DNA of 64,000 nucleotides from Acidobacteriota bacterium (GTDB taxonomy: Bacteria > Acidobacteriota > Terriglobia > Terriglobales > Acidobacteriaceae): assembly GCA_021805025.1 (NCBI GenBank), contig JAJZGF010000007.1, positions 1 through 64,000 of the forward strand, given 5' to 3'. This document shows positions 54,489 to 63,120 of the stretch, piece after piece. The notes beneath the pieces were generated by a model. It saw only the letters and a program-made list of their open reading frames with translations. It searched no databases and was not told the origin of the DNA. The translations under genes and the position numbers were made by a program. The first letter of the stretch is position 1. Every line of letters starts with the position of its first letter.

Positions 54489-54989
54489 ATGACCCACAAG
54501 ACCGACCCCGCCAATCTTGAGCTCGATACCATAGCCTGGAAAATTCTTGAATGTCTCCAACGGAATGCACGCCTCTCCTTTGCGGAACTGGGCAGGAACG
54601 TCGGTCTTTCAACGCCCGCAATCGCTGAACGCGTTCATCGACTTGAGGAGGCAGGCGTAATAACCGGCTACCATGCTGTTCTAAATCCCGTCCGATTGGG
54701 CATTCCGATTTACGTGCTGGTGCGGCTAACGATTCCCGGCGGGGACTTGCAGGTAAGCCGCGCAGTGACCGGTATCAAGGACCTTCCTGAGATTCATCGG
54801 TGCCACCGCATTACGGGCGACGAGTCCTTCATTATCGAGGCACACGTGGTCTCTATTCGACACCTCGAATACCTGATTGACAAGCTATCGGCGATGGGAG
54901 CAACCTCCACTTCGACGGTATTGTCGTCTCCGGTGGAGCGGAGGGAGCACACCTTGAAGCAAGTTGAAGAGTTTCAGAAGTACCGTTAA
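54489..54989 (+). CDS. Lrp/AsnC-family transcriptional regulator
   Basis: 166 residues. Winged-helix start (ILECLQRNARLSFAELGRNV then LSTPAIAERVHRLEEAGVIT) and C-terminal RAM domain (EIHRCHRITGDESFIIEAHV). Its 166-residue length and layout match the regulator at 30.6 kb, suggesting paralogues. It is divergent from the tyrosine operon and 66 bases upstream of scoAB, so it may regulate both. Confidence 0.9.
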   Translation: MTHKTDPANLELDTIAWKILECLQRNARLSFAELGRNVGLSTPAIAERVHRLEEAGVITGYHAVLNPVRLGIPIYVLVRLTIPGGDLQVSRAVTGIKDLPEIHRCHRITGDESFIIEAHVVSIRHLEYLIDKLSAMGATSTSTVLSSPVERREHTLKQVEEFQKYR

Positions 54990-55055
54990 CAGCGCAGGTC
55001 GACGGGATGTTCCTGTGCCAGGGTAGTTGATTCGCGAAGGAGCGAAGAACTGGAA

Positions 55056-55754
55056 ATGAATAAGCTTTGGCCAGACGCGCGGAGCGCATTAGAGGGGCTC
55101 TTGCGGGACGGAATGTTGCTGGCGATTGGGGGCTTTGGGCTCTGCGGGATTCCAGAGAGGCTGATACTTGCGGTGCGCGACTCGAAGGTGCGCAACCTTA
55201 CCATTGCAAGCAACAACGCCGGCATTGATGACTGGGGCCTTGGCCTGCTGTTGCGCGAGCGCCAAGTCAAGAAGATGATATCGAGCTATGTCGGCGAGAA
55301 TGCTGAATTTGAAAGACAATTCCTTGCCGGCGAACTCGAGATCGAGTTTTGTCCGCAAGGAACACTTGCAGAGAGGATGCGGGCAGGCGGAGCGGGCATT
55401 CCCGGCTTCTACACGCGAACCGGGGTTGGCACGGTGATCGCAGAGGGCAAAGAGCATAAAGAGTTTGACGGAGTGACCTACATCCTCGAACGCGAAATAC
55501 GCTCCGACCTTTCACTCGTGAAGGCGTGGAAGGCCGATACGCATGGGAATCTAATCTACAGACGTACAGCTCGTAATTTCAACCCGCACGTTGCAACATG
55601 CGGCAAAATCACCGTAGCCGAAGCGGAGATTGTGGTGCAGGCAGGGGAACTTGACCCGGATGAAATTCATACGCCGGGTATCTTTGTGCAGCGCCTCGTT
55701 CACAATCCGCACCCGGAAAAGCGCATCGAGCGCCGAACGATTCGAGAGGATTAG
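55056..55754 (+). CDS. scoA: 3-oxoacid (succinyl-CoA:acetoacetate) CoA-transferase subunit A
   Basis: 232 residues. CoA-transferase family I alpha signature: [20 protein letters not shown] near the start, [39 protein letters not shown] and [12 protein letters not shown]. Transfers CoA from succinyl-CoA to acetoacetate. Starts at ATG 55056. Acetoacetate is made by both the tyrosine pathway (fahA) and the leucine pathway (HMG-CoA lyase) on either side. Confidence 0.94.
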   Translation: MNKLWPDARSALEGLLRDGMLLAIGGFGLCGIPERLILAVRDSKVRNLTIASNNAGIDDWGLGLLLRERQVKKMISSYVGENAEFERQFLAGELEIEFCPQGTLAERMRAGGAGIPGFYTRTGVGTVIAEGKEHKEFDGVTYILEREIRSDLSLVKAWKADTHGNLIYRRTARNFNPHVATCGKITVAEAEIVVQAGELDPDEIHTPGIFVQRLVHNPHPEKRIERRTIRED

Positions 55755-55758
55755 AGCT

Positions 55759-56391
55759 GTGGCATGGAATCGCAACCAGATGGCCGCTCGTGCAGCGCAA
55801 GAGTTGCACGACGGCTATTACGTGAATCTCGGAATTGGCATTCCCACGCTCGTTGCGAATCATATTCCCCTGGGAATGACGGTCATATTGCAGTCGGAGA
55901 ATGGCCTCCTTGGGATGGGGCCGTTTCCGAGAGAGCGGGAAGTGGACGCCGACATGATTAACGCGGGTAAAGAAACGGTTACTGCGATGCCTGGGGCTGC
56001 AACGTTTTCAAGCGCGGATTCGTTTGCGATGATCAGAGGCGGCCACATCACTCTCGCGATCCTGGGTGCGATGCAGGTCTCAGAGCGCGGAGACCTTGCG
56101 AATTGGATGATTCCTGGCAAGCGCGTGAAAGGGATGGGCGGAGCGATGGATCTTGTTTCAGGCGTGCAGCGCGTACTCGTCGTGATGGAGCACAATACAC
56201 CTGACGGCGGCGCCAAGCTTGTTAAGAATTGCACTCTGCCGCTTACAGGAGCCGCAGTGGTACATCGCGTGATTACAGATCTGTGCGTGCTCGATGTTAC
56301 GGCTACCGGCTTTGAAGTGGTGGAGTTGGCGGACGGCGTTTCGCGTTTACAGTTGGAGGCAAGAACGGACGCCAGTCTTCAGTTTCGTTAG
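55759..56391 (+). CDS. scoB: 3-oxoacid CoA-transferase subunit B
   Basis: 210 residues from GTG 55759 ([16 protein letters not shown]), with AGAGGA nine bases upstream; the track's longer frame starts inside scoA. The active-site glutamate is in [32 protein letters not shown] and [15 protein letters not shown] are typical. Separated from scoA by 4 bases. Ends 15 bases before the convergent enoyl-CoA hydratase gene. Confidence 0.94.
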   Translation: MAWNRNQMAARAAQELHDGYYVNLGIGIPTLVANHIPLGMTVILQSENGLLGMGPFPREREVDADMINAGKETVTAMPGAATFSSADSFAMIRGGHITLAILGAMQVSERGDLANWMIPGKRVKGMGGAMDLVSGVQRVLVVMEHNTPDGGAKLVKNCTLPLTGAAVVHRVITDLCVLDVTATGFEVVELADGVSRLQLEARTDASLQFR

Positions 56392-56405
56392 AGCGTCGCC
56401 GGAGC

Positions 56406-57197
56406 TTATCGCTCATTTGCCTGGGTCCAGCGCGGCTTGCGCTTCTGTAGAAATGCCGCAACACCTTCGCGGAAGTCCTCAGTCTCTCGCGCTTGTGCGT
56501 TTGCGTTCATTGCCAAAGCGATCGATGTATCGAGCCATGCCTTGTTCTGCGCGGCCATCAACTTCTTGATTGAGCTGAGAGATTGTCGGCTGTTCGCAAG
56601 CAGAGACCGAGTGAGTCCCTGTACGCGGAGTTCAAGGCGCTCCTGAGGAACAATCTCGCTCACCAGACCGAGAGCATGCGCCTCATCTGCATTCAGAGTG
56701 CGCGCTGTGAGCAGCAAATCGCGAGTACGCTTGTCACCGAGCTGCAGGGCGAGGAACGCGGATACAAGTGCTGGAACAAATCCGATGCGTGCTTCAGTGA
56801 AACCAAATAGTGCTGCGGGAGTGGCCAGGGTGAAGTCACAAATCATGGCCAGACCGGCGCCCCCTGCGATTGCTGCCCCACGAACAACTGCGATGGTCGG
56901 CAGGGGTAATTCGTAAAGCGTGCGAAAAAGGTGGGAAATCCCCTCTGCATCGACCCGATGCTCGGCAGCCGTCCTGTCGTGCATCGATTGCAGGTCTGAC
57001 AGATCGAGACCCGAGCAGAAGGCGTCGCCTGCCCCTGTCAGAATAAGGGCACCCACGCCGCCAGAGATAGTGTCTTCCAGGGCAGTCACTAACTCCGATC
57101 TCATTTTCGGAGTCAGTGCGTTGCGCCGCTCTGGCCGGCAGAGTGTGATTGTGCGTACCCCCGCAGCGTCCGTCACCTGAATCGTTGTGTAATGCAC
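56406..57197 (-). CDS. liuC: Enoyl-CoA hydratase, probable 3-methylglutaconyl-CoA hydratase (LiuC-like)
   Basis: 263 residues from GTG 57197 after AGGGGG; the track's 57227 start is also open. Crotonase fold: oxyanion motif GDAFCSGLDLSDLQ and AIAGGAGLAMICDFTLATPA then LFGFTEARIGFVPALVS. One active-site glutamate is present (FTEARIG); the other crotonase glutamate position is glycine (GAGLA), as I recall for bacterial LiuC. Placed after HMG-CoA lyase in a leucine-type operon, so hydration of methylglutaconyl-CoA is the best guess. Confidence 0.8.
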   Translation of the reverse strand: MHYTTIQVTDAAGVRTITLCRPERRNALTPKMRSELVTALEDTISGGVGALILTGAGDAFCSGLDLSDLQSMHDRTAAEHRVDAEGISHLFRTLYELPLPTIAVVRGAAIAGGAGLAMICDFTLATPAALFGFTEARIGFVPALVSAFLALQLGDKRTRDLLLTARTLNADEAHALGLVSEIVPQERLELRVQGLTRSLLANSRQSLSSIKKLMAAQNKAWLDTSIALAMNANAQARETEDFREGVAAFLQKRKPRWTQANER

Positions 57198-57251
57198 ATG
57201 GTCCCCCTGATTCCTACACCAGTCCACACCTGGCCAGCCAATGCCAGGTCG

Positions 57252-58124
57252 TTAATTTGATGCCGTGCTAAACCGTACTGCAAGCTCATTCGACTCGTGT
57301 ATCAAATCGTCCAGATTGGCGAGAGATTCGATCTGTCCACCTGAGTTGGTGAGCGTGTCTCTCAGCAGCTCAGTGGGAATGTTGCCGACGAGTGCATCCT
57401 GAGCGAAGGGACAGCCACCGTGTCCACCAATGGCACTGTCAAAGCGCCGGCAGCCCGCCCCGTAAGCAGCGACAATCCGCGCTTGCGCATCTGCGTGTCT
57501 GGCATGGAGATGAACTCCAATCTCATGGTGCGGGAAAGCGCAAATTGCAGCCCGAACGGTTTCTCCGATTCTTTTCGGAGACGAAATGCCGACGGTGTCC
57601 GCCAGGGATATCTGTTTTATCCCGCGCTCCGCGAGCAGACCACAAGCATCAACGACTGCATCGATACTCCAAGCATCCCCGTATGGGTTGCCAAAACTCA
57701 TCGAAAGATATGCGATCAGGCCGACGTTGAACTGACCGGCCTTAGCGCCGACCGCTGCCAGCGCATCCAGGGACTGTTCCAGAGTCTGATGCTGGTTCCT
57801 TCGCAGAAACTCTGCGGAGATGGAGTAGGGGAAGCCGAGAGTTCGTACGACGCCGGTGCCGATAGCGCGCTCGGCGCCGTGTTCGTTCACAACAATTCCG
57901 ATGATCTCAACGTCATCCGGAATCGTGAGCCGATCCAGCACTTGTTCTGAATCGGCCATCTGCGGAACTGCTTTGGGCGAAACGAAACTTACCGCATCGA
58001 TGTGCTTAAAGCCGGCCTGGATGAGCTTTTGCAGATAGCGTGCCTTCAATTCTGTCGGGATCTGCCCAGGCAACCCTTGCCACGCATCCCGCGGGCATTC
58101 GACGAACTTGATCATTTCAGTCAT
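57252..58124 (-). CDS. liuE: Hydroxymethylglutaryl-CoA lyase
   Basis: 290 residues. Signature FDSAIGGHGGCPFAQDALVG holds the catalytic cysteine; metal ligands are in GVHLHARHADA and the N-terminal FVECPRDAWQGL, and IKQISLADTVGISSP follows. It splits HMG-CoA to acetyl-CoA and acetoacetate. The start motif reads PRDAWQGL where the usual form is GPRDGLQN, a small deviation, but the arginine and aspartate remain. Overlaps with no other gene; 35-base gap to the acyl-CoA dehydrogenase. Confidence 0.92.
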   Translation of the reverse strand: MTEMIKFVECPRDAWQGLPGQIPTELKARYLQKLIQAGFKHIDAVSFVSPKAVPQMADSEQVLDRLTIPDDVEIIGIVVNEHGAERAIGTGVVRTLGFPYSISAEFLRRNQHQTLEQSLDALAAVGAKAGQFNVGLIAYLSMSFGNPYGDAWSIDAVVDACGLLAERGIKQISLADTVGISSPKRIGETVRAAICAFPHHEIGVHLHARHADAQARIVAAYGAGCRRFDSAIGGHGGCPFAQDALVGNIPTELLRDTLTNSGGQIESLANLDDLIHESNELAVRFSTASN

Positions 58125-58159
58125 TGTCTTCTTACATCACCGATGCCGCTCAACTGCAA

Positions 58160-59350
58160 TCAGCCACGAGATGGATGGACCCTTAAAACTTCTCGCCCAA
58201 TCACCATGCGCTGAATTTCACTCGTGCCTTCTCCGATAGTGCAAAGCTTGACGTCGCGGTAGAACTTCTCAACGGGGTAATCTTTGATGAATCCGTAGCC
58301 TCCGAAAAGTTGTACAGCGTCGTTGCAGATGCGGACCGCGACTTCACTCGCAAAAAGCTTGGCCATCGATGATTCGCGCGTGACCCGGCGGCCGGCATCC
58401 TTTAGTACGGCTGCACGCAGGGTGAGTAAGCGCGCGGCATCCAACTCTGTTGCCATGTCGGCCAGCTTCCATTGAATGCCCTGAAACTCGGCGATTGCTT
58501 TGCCAAACTGGCGCCGCTCCTTGACATACTTGAGTGTGGCATCCAGCGCTCCGCGCGCAATGCCGAGCGAGAGGGCTGCGATGGAGATACGCCCGCCGTC
58601 CAGCACTCGCATGGCATCGATGAAGCCTTCCCCCTCGACGCCCAAAAGATTCTCAGCAGGGATCTCGCAATCTTCGAAGATCAGTTCGCTTGTATCGCTG
58701 GCGCGAAGGCCTAACTTGTTCTCCTTTTTTCCGGGGCGAAAGCCCTTTGTACCTTTCTCGACCACGAAAGCAGAAAGGCCATGCGTCCCCTTGCTCTTAT
58801 CCGTTACGGCTATCACTACAGCGACGTCCGCATAGTGCCCATTCGTAATGAAGGTCTTGTTTCCGTTCAGCACATATCGATCGTGTTTCTTGATCGCCAT
58901 CGTGCGCGCGCCGCTGGCATCCGAGCCGGAGCCAGGTTCGGTCAATCCCCATGCGGCCAACCACTCCCCGCTGGCAAGTCGCGGGATATATTTGCGCCGC
59001 TGTGCCTCGTTGCCGGCAAGGAAGATATGGTTGCTGCCGAGCGAATTGTGCGCGGCCATGGTGATGCCGATCGACCCATCGACTGCTGAGAGCTCTTCAA
59101 TAGCCAGCGCATAGTCCACGTAGCCCAGGCCGGCTCCTCCATACTCTGGAGGGAAAAGTACGCCGAGCAATCCAAGCGCTCCCATCTGTTTGATGACGGC
59201 TAGCGGAAATGTGCTCGCCTCATCCCACGTCATGATGTTCGGTGCGATCTCCCGTACGGCGAATTCACGCACCGCTTTGCGGAGTTGCTCCTGCTCTTCT
59301 GTGAGAACAAATGGATAAAGTGCCTGAGCTGCTTCCTCTGTGACGCTCAT
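58160..59350 (-). CDS. Acyl-CoA dehydrogenase (branched/short chain)
   Basis: 396 residues. ACAD signatures: [18 protein letters not shown] and the C-terminal [20 protein letters not shown] then [19 protein letters not shown]. The catalytic glutamate is in the GEGTSEIQ position, as in short/medium-chain and 2-methylbutyryl enzymes; isovaleryl-CoA dehydrogenases have GAGTSE there and place the base elsewhere. Its operon partners suggest leucine breakdown, but this residue argues that it may act on another branched or short acyl-CoA. Electrons would go to EtfAB, encoded in the same window. Confidence 0.85.
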   Translation of the reverse strand: MSVTEEAAQALYPFVLTEEQEQLRKAVREFAVREIAPNIMTWDEASTFPLAVIKQMGALGLLGVLFPPEYGGAGLGYVDYALAIEELSAVDGSIGITMAAHNSLGSNHIFLAGNEAQRRKYIPRLASGEWLAAWGLTEPGSGSDASGARTMAIKKHDRYVLNGNKTFITNGHYADVAVVIAVTDKSKGTHGLSAFVVEKGTKGFRPGKKENKLGLRASDTSELIFEDCEIPAENLLGVEGEGFIDAMRVLDGGRISIAALSLGIARGALDATLKYVKERRQFGKAIAEFQGIQWKLADMATELDAARLLTLRAAVLKDAGRRVTRESSMAKLFASEVAVRICNDAVQLFGGYGFIKDYPVEKFYRDVKLCTIGEGTSEIQRMVIGREVLRVHPSRG

Positions 59351-59446
59351 AACGATGCTCCTTCAAAACATGAGTGCTGACTGCAATACCGCCTCGGTCA
59401 AATGAATTCGTGCATCTATGTCGGACCACTGAATGTCTCCGGCTGG

Positions 59447-61180
59447 TCATGTCTGCAACACGCCTGGATTGAAGCGCGGGACCTCAGGATTCAAAGTGCT
59501 GGCTTCTAAAGCCTTGATCAAGACATCGCGAGTTTTTGACGGATCGACGATCGCATCAATCCACAGCCGTGCGGCTCCATAGCGAGGGTCGGCTTGCGCG
59601 TCGTAAGTCGCACGGATTTCGCTTCGGAGCGCCTCTTTTTCCGCTGCGGTTGGCGCTTTGCCGCGGCGTTCCATCTGCTTTGCTCTCACTTCTGCCAGAG
59701 TATTCGCCGCGGAAGCTCCGCTCATGACGGCATAGCGCGCTGTAGGCCACGCAAAGATGAAGCGCGGGTCATAAGCTTTGCCGCACATCGCATAGTGGCC
59801 CGCACCAAAGCTGCCGCCCACGATGACCGCGATTTTGGGCACAACGCTGGTGCTGACCGCCGAAACCATCTTGGCGCCCGCTCGAATAATTCCAGACCAT
59901 TCGGCATCCTTGCCAACCATGAACCCGTTTACATCGTGCAGGAAGACCAGAGGAACGAGTTGTTGATTGCAGTCCATGATGAACCGCGCGGCCTTCTGTG
60001 CGCCCTCGGTATAAATCACGCCGCCGACTTCAATACGTTTGGCGCCAGCCGAGGGGCCCATGGCCACGGTCTGCATCTGGTTGGTTTTCTGGTTGGCAAC
60101 GATGCCGACTGCATGACCACCAATGCGGGCGTAGCCGCAGAGCACGGTGCGCCCAAAGTCTTCCTTGTATTCATCAAACTCGCTGCGGTCCACCAAGCGC
60201 GCAATGATCTCCCGCATTTCATACGTGTTCGTCGCACCGGGTTCAGGATCCATCAAGCTGTAAAGGTCCTCGGAAGGGTATTGCGGCGCATCTTTCGTCG
60301 GATCGCACGAGATGAAAGAGAAGGGAGCGGGCTTGCTTGCCATTCCGTGACGCGCGCCCATTTTGTCTACCAGGGAGCGCATGCGTGCTATGCAATGTGC
60401 GTCATCTGGTTCTTTGAAGTCAACGGTTCCTGAGACTTCAGCATGCATCGTTGCGCCGCCGAGTTCTTCGGGTTCCGTTCGTTGCCCGATCGCCGCCTGC
60501 ACAAGTGATGGGCCGGCAAGGAAGAGTCCCGAACCCTCCGTCATCAGCACAGTGTCCGTCATGACGGGCAGATAAGCCCCACCGGCGACGCACATGCCCA
60601 TAATGGCCGTGATCTGCGGAATTCCAAGCGAACTCATGACTGCGTTGTTGCGAAAAACACGGCCAAAATCATCCGTGTCAGGAAAGACGTCCTCCTGCAG
60701 GGGCAAGAAGACGCCCGCAGAGTCGACCAGATAAAGGGTGGGAATCCGGTTGTCGAGTGCAATGGTCTGCGCACGCAACACCTTTTTGGCGGTCATGGGA
60801 AAGAAAGCACCGGCCTTAACGGTCGCGTCATTGGCGATAATCATGCATAATCGTCCGCACACCCGGCCTAGCCCGGTGATGACGCCCGCGCAAGGCGCAC
60901 CGCCATATTCGCTATACATGCCATGAGCAGCCCATAGGCCCAGCTCAAGGAATTCGCAATCATTGTCGAGCAGGATCTTCAGCCGTTCGCGCACTGTCAG
61001 CCGCCCCTTGGCATGTTGCGCATCTGCCGCATTGGTTCCACCACCGCGCCGGATCGACTCCTCTTCCTTGCGCAATTGCTGCTGGAGAGCGAGAAGGGAA
61101 TTGCGGTTGGCCGTGGCGCGCGGGGAGTTCAGGTCGAGTTTTGAAATCAGTACGTTTTCTGGTCCTAAGTCCTCTGCCAT
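59447..61180 (-). CDS. liuB: Acyl-CoA carboxylase carboxyltransferase subunit (methylcrotonyl-CoA carboxylase beta type)
   Basis: 577 residues. RLTVRERLKILLDNDCEFLE, YGGAPCAGVITGLGRVCGRL and SGVFLPL-type motif SAGVFLPLQEDVFPDTDDFG are those of MccB/LiuB, and GIVANQKTNQ and GSFGAGHYAMCGKAYDPRF support it. Carboxylates 3-methylcrotonyl-CoA with biotin carried by an alpha subunit. No biotin carboxylase/BCCP (liuD/mccA) gene is next to it. Good GGGAG before ATG 61180. First gene of the four-gene minus operon. Confidence 0.9.
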   Translation of the reverse strand: MAEDLGPENVLISKLDLNSPRATANRNSLLALQQQLRKEEESIRRGGGTNAADAQHAKGRLTVRERLKILLDNDCEFLELGLWAAHGMYSEYGGAPCAGVITGLGRVCGRLCMIIANDATVKAGAFFPMTAKKVLRAQTIALDNRIPTLYLVDSAGVFLPLQEDVFPDTDDFGRVFRNNAVMSSLGIPQITAIMGMCVAGGAYLPVMTDTVLMTEGSGLFLAGPSLVQAAIGQRTEPEELGGATMHAEVSGTVDFKEPDDAHCIARMRSLVDKMGARHGMASKPAPFSFISCDPTKDAPQYPSEDLYSLMDPEPGATNTYEMREIIARLVDRSEFDEYKEDFGRTVLCGYARIGGHAVGIVANQKTNQMQTVAMGPSAGAKRIEVGGVIYTEGAQKAARFIMDCNQQLVPLVFLHDVNGFMVGKDAEWSGIIRAGAKMVSAVSTSVVPKIAVIVGGSFGAGHYAMCGKAYDPRFIFAWPTARYAVMSGASAANTLAEVRAKQMERRGKAPTAAEKEALRSEIRATYDAQADPRYGAARLWIDAIVDPSKTRDVLIKALEASTLNPEVPRFNPGVLQT

Positions 61181-61485
61181 CCCATCTCCCGGTCAAACTC
61201 GGCGAATATACCACCTTTGACGGTATCAACGTCCATTGGGTACAAGGATGCGCTGCACGGGCATTGATAGTGCCAAAAGCTTCCGCAAATTGTAGCGCGG
61301 GGCTTGGCCAGTCGCCTGGCGCAATGCGATGCAGCGTTTGCGAGCGCCTCTCCGGGCGTGTAAACCTCGCAAACACCCTTTGCAGCCGCCAAAAGCTGGA
61401 AAGACGATATGATGGAAGGATAGAGACTCAATGAAGCGTTCCTTCGTTGTAATTCGGCTGTTGCGCCCGGGAGTTGTAGAAGTTG
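61181..61485. promoter_or_regulatory. Divergent spacer between liuB and the citramalate synthase gene
   Basis: 305 bases holding promoters for both sides. TATGAT at 61408-61413 on the plus strand resembles a -10 box 73 bases before cimA; no good -35 is at 17 bases. A possible leader ORF (61431-61496) lies between it and cimA and overlaps the cimA start. Confidence 0.35.
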
Positions 61486-61496
61486 ATGCAAGATAG
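61431..61496 (+). CDS. Possible leader peptide rich in Val, Ile and Leu upstream of cimA
   Basis: A 21-codon ORF, MKRSFVVIRLLRPGVVEVDA then R and stop, begins at ATG 61431 after GGAAGGA (11-base spacing) and ends 10 bases inside cimA in another frame. Eight of 21 residues are Val, Ile or Leu, in runs VVI, LL and VV. This resembles branched-chain leader peptides, and the downstream gene is isoleucine-type biosynthesis. I see no clear terminator/antiterminator pair, so a coupling mechanism is likelier than classic attenuation. Could be chance. Confidence 0.3.
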   Translation: MKRSFVVIRLLRPGVVEVDAR

Positions 61497-63120
61497 TACG
61501 AGGAAGATTGAGCTTTTCGACACAAGCCTTCGCGATGGCTTGCAGCAGCCTAATCTGCAGATTTCCGTGCCGAACGCTGTGGGACTTCTGCAGCGCATGG
61601 CAGCATTCGGGATTCACTATGCGGAGATTGGCTTTGCGGGCGCGAATCAGTTTGTCGCTGACCTGACGCACGCGCTCTCATCCGCAGACACGGGCACAAT
61701 GAAACTGGCGCTTTTCGGGCGCTCGCGCGGGCGCGGCACCAGGGTTCAGGACTGGCCAGACGTGCAATTCATCGTGCGTCATAAGGAGCGTGTTTCGGTC
61801 GCTGTTGTCGTGGTGAAGTCTCGCCTTTTGGATGTGGCGAAGTCATTGGAGACGACACCGGAAGAAAACCTTCTCATGGCTTATGAAACGATTGACTTCC
61901 TCCACCAAAGCGGGTTTGAGGTGCTTGTTGATCTGGAGCATGCGATGGACGCCAACTGCGGCCGCTGTGAGAACGGCCGGGAATGCGACGAGGATTCGAG
62001 CAAGCGCAGCCAGGAGTACTTCAGGCAGATTACTGAGCAGTGCGTGCGGCTCAATGTGAGCCGCATTGTTGTGTGTGACACCACTGGGGGAGCCAATCCG
62101 GAAGAGGTGGGCAACCTTATCCGCGGACTGACCGGCGAATTTCCGCAGGCTCACTTTGGATTCCATGGGCATACCGACCGCGGCCTTGGAATTGCCAATT
62201 CCCGCGCGGCCATACTTGCGGGCGCAGTTCAGGTGCAGGGAACGCTGTTGGGAACAGGCGAGCGCTGCGGCAACGTGAATCTGACCACGGTAATTGGAAG
62301 CCTGCAGGTGCGCGGAGAAGCGGAGTTTGTGCCCGAAAGCGCGCTTGCAGGTCTTACAAGCCTTGCTCAATCCGCTTATGCGGATTTTGGTTTGGATGTG
62401 CCGCACGGCGCGCCCATCGTAGGTCCTGGCGCATTTGGCACATGGGCTGGCATGCACGGCAGCAGCGAGCGCAGGAATCCTGGAGCTTATCTCTGGTGCG
62501 ATCCAGTTAGAGTTGGGGCGAATCCCACCATTGGTGTAAACGGGCAATCAGGCAAGACAAATGTTGTGCTTTTGTCCGAGGCGCTCGGGATACCGCTCAA
62601 TGCTGTACAGGCGCAATCGCTGATGGATGCTAATCAGGCAATGATCGAGGGCGGCGGCTTTACATCGAGTGAAGTCTCGTTCAAACTCGCGTGCATGCAG
62701 GTGCTGCAAACATTGCCCAGCTTTTTTACCGTCAAGAGCTGGAGGGTCTTCGACGAATCGGACGAGGCCGGACAACGTTTCGTGCAAGCCTTCATTACAC
62801 TTTCCATCGGTGACTCGACCGTGACCACCACACGGGCGGAAGGAGCGGGCCCGGTAGATGCGCTGACCAAGGCGCTGCGCCGCGAACTGGAGAAGTGGTA
62901 CCCAGCGCTGGCGCAGATGCGCCTCGGCACATTCAGCGTTACGGCCATCGATGTCTCGGCTCATGACTCCGCCGCGCATGTTCGGGTCACCATCAGCTTT
63001 CACGCGGATGGCCACGAGCCATGGACCACGGCCGGCGTCAGCAGCGATATGAATCAGGCCGCGTTGATCGCTATTGTGGATGGATTTCACTACTGGTTAC
63101 TGAAGAGTAACCCGCAATGA
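61486..63120 (+). CDS. cimA: Citramalate synthase-like enzyme (CimA/LeuA family)
   Basis: 544 residues. The DRE-TIM barrel starts KIELFDTSLRDGLQQPN; metal and substrate motifs are VVCDTTGGANPEE, HFGFHGHTDRGLGIANSRAA and GTLLGTGERCGNVNLTTVIG. The last part (from about residue 400) is the LeuA-type C-terminal domain that in CimA binds the regulatory amino acid. Citramalate from pyruvate and acetyl-CoA starts a threonine-independent isoleucine route. Unusual: a cysteine cluster C158-x2-C161-x5-C167 (ANCGRCENGRECDED), which I do not recall in other CimA proteins. DGLQQPN instead of the common DGTQ form makes the group divergent. ATG 61486; TTG 61483 also open. Confidence 0.82.
   Translation: MQDSTRKIELFDTSLRDGLQQPNLQISVPNAVGLLQRMAAFGIHYAEIGFAGANQFVADLTHALSSADTGTMKLALFGRSRGRGTRVQDWPDVQFIVRHKERVSVAVVVVKSRLLDVAKSLETTPEENLLMAYETIDFLHQSGFEVLVDLEHAMDANCGRCENGRECDEDSSKRSQEYFRQITEQCVRLNVSRIVVCDTTGGANPEEVGNLIRGLTGEFPQAHFGFHGHTDRGLGIANSRAAILAGAVQVQGTLLGTGERCGNVNLTTVIGSLQVRGEAEFVPESALAGLTSLAQSAYADFGLDVPHGAPIVGPGAFGTWAGMHGSSERRNPGAYLWCDPVRVGANPTIGVNGQSGKTNVVLLSEALGIPLNAVQAQSLMDANQAMIEGGGFTSSEVSFKLACMQVLQTLPSFFTVKSWRVFDESDEAGQRFVQAFITLSIGDSTVTTTRAEGAGPVDALTKALRRELEKWYPALAQMRLGTFSVTAIDVSAHDSAAHVRVTISFHADGHEPWTTAGVSSDMNQAALIAIVDGFHYWLLKSNPQ

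Noticed and set aside
59594-60433. 279-codon plus-strand ORF
   Set aside because: Antisense to the carboxyltransferase gene; no family features.
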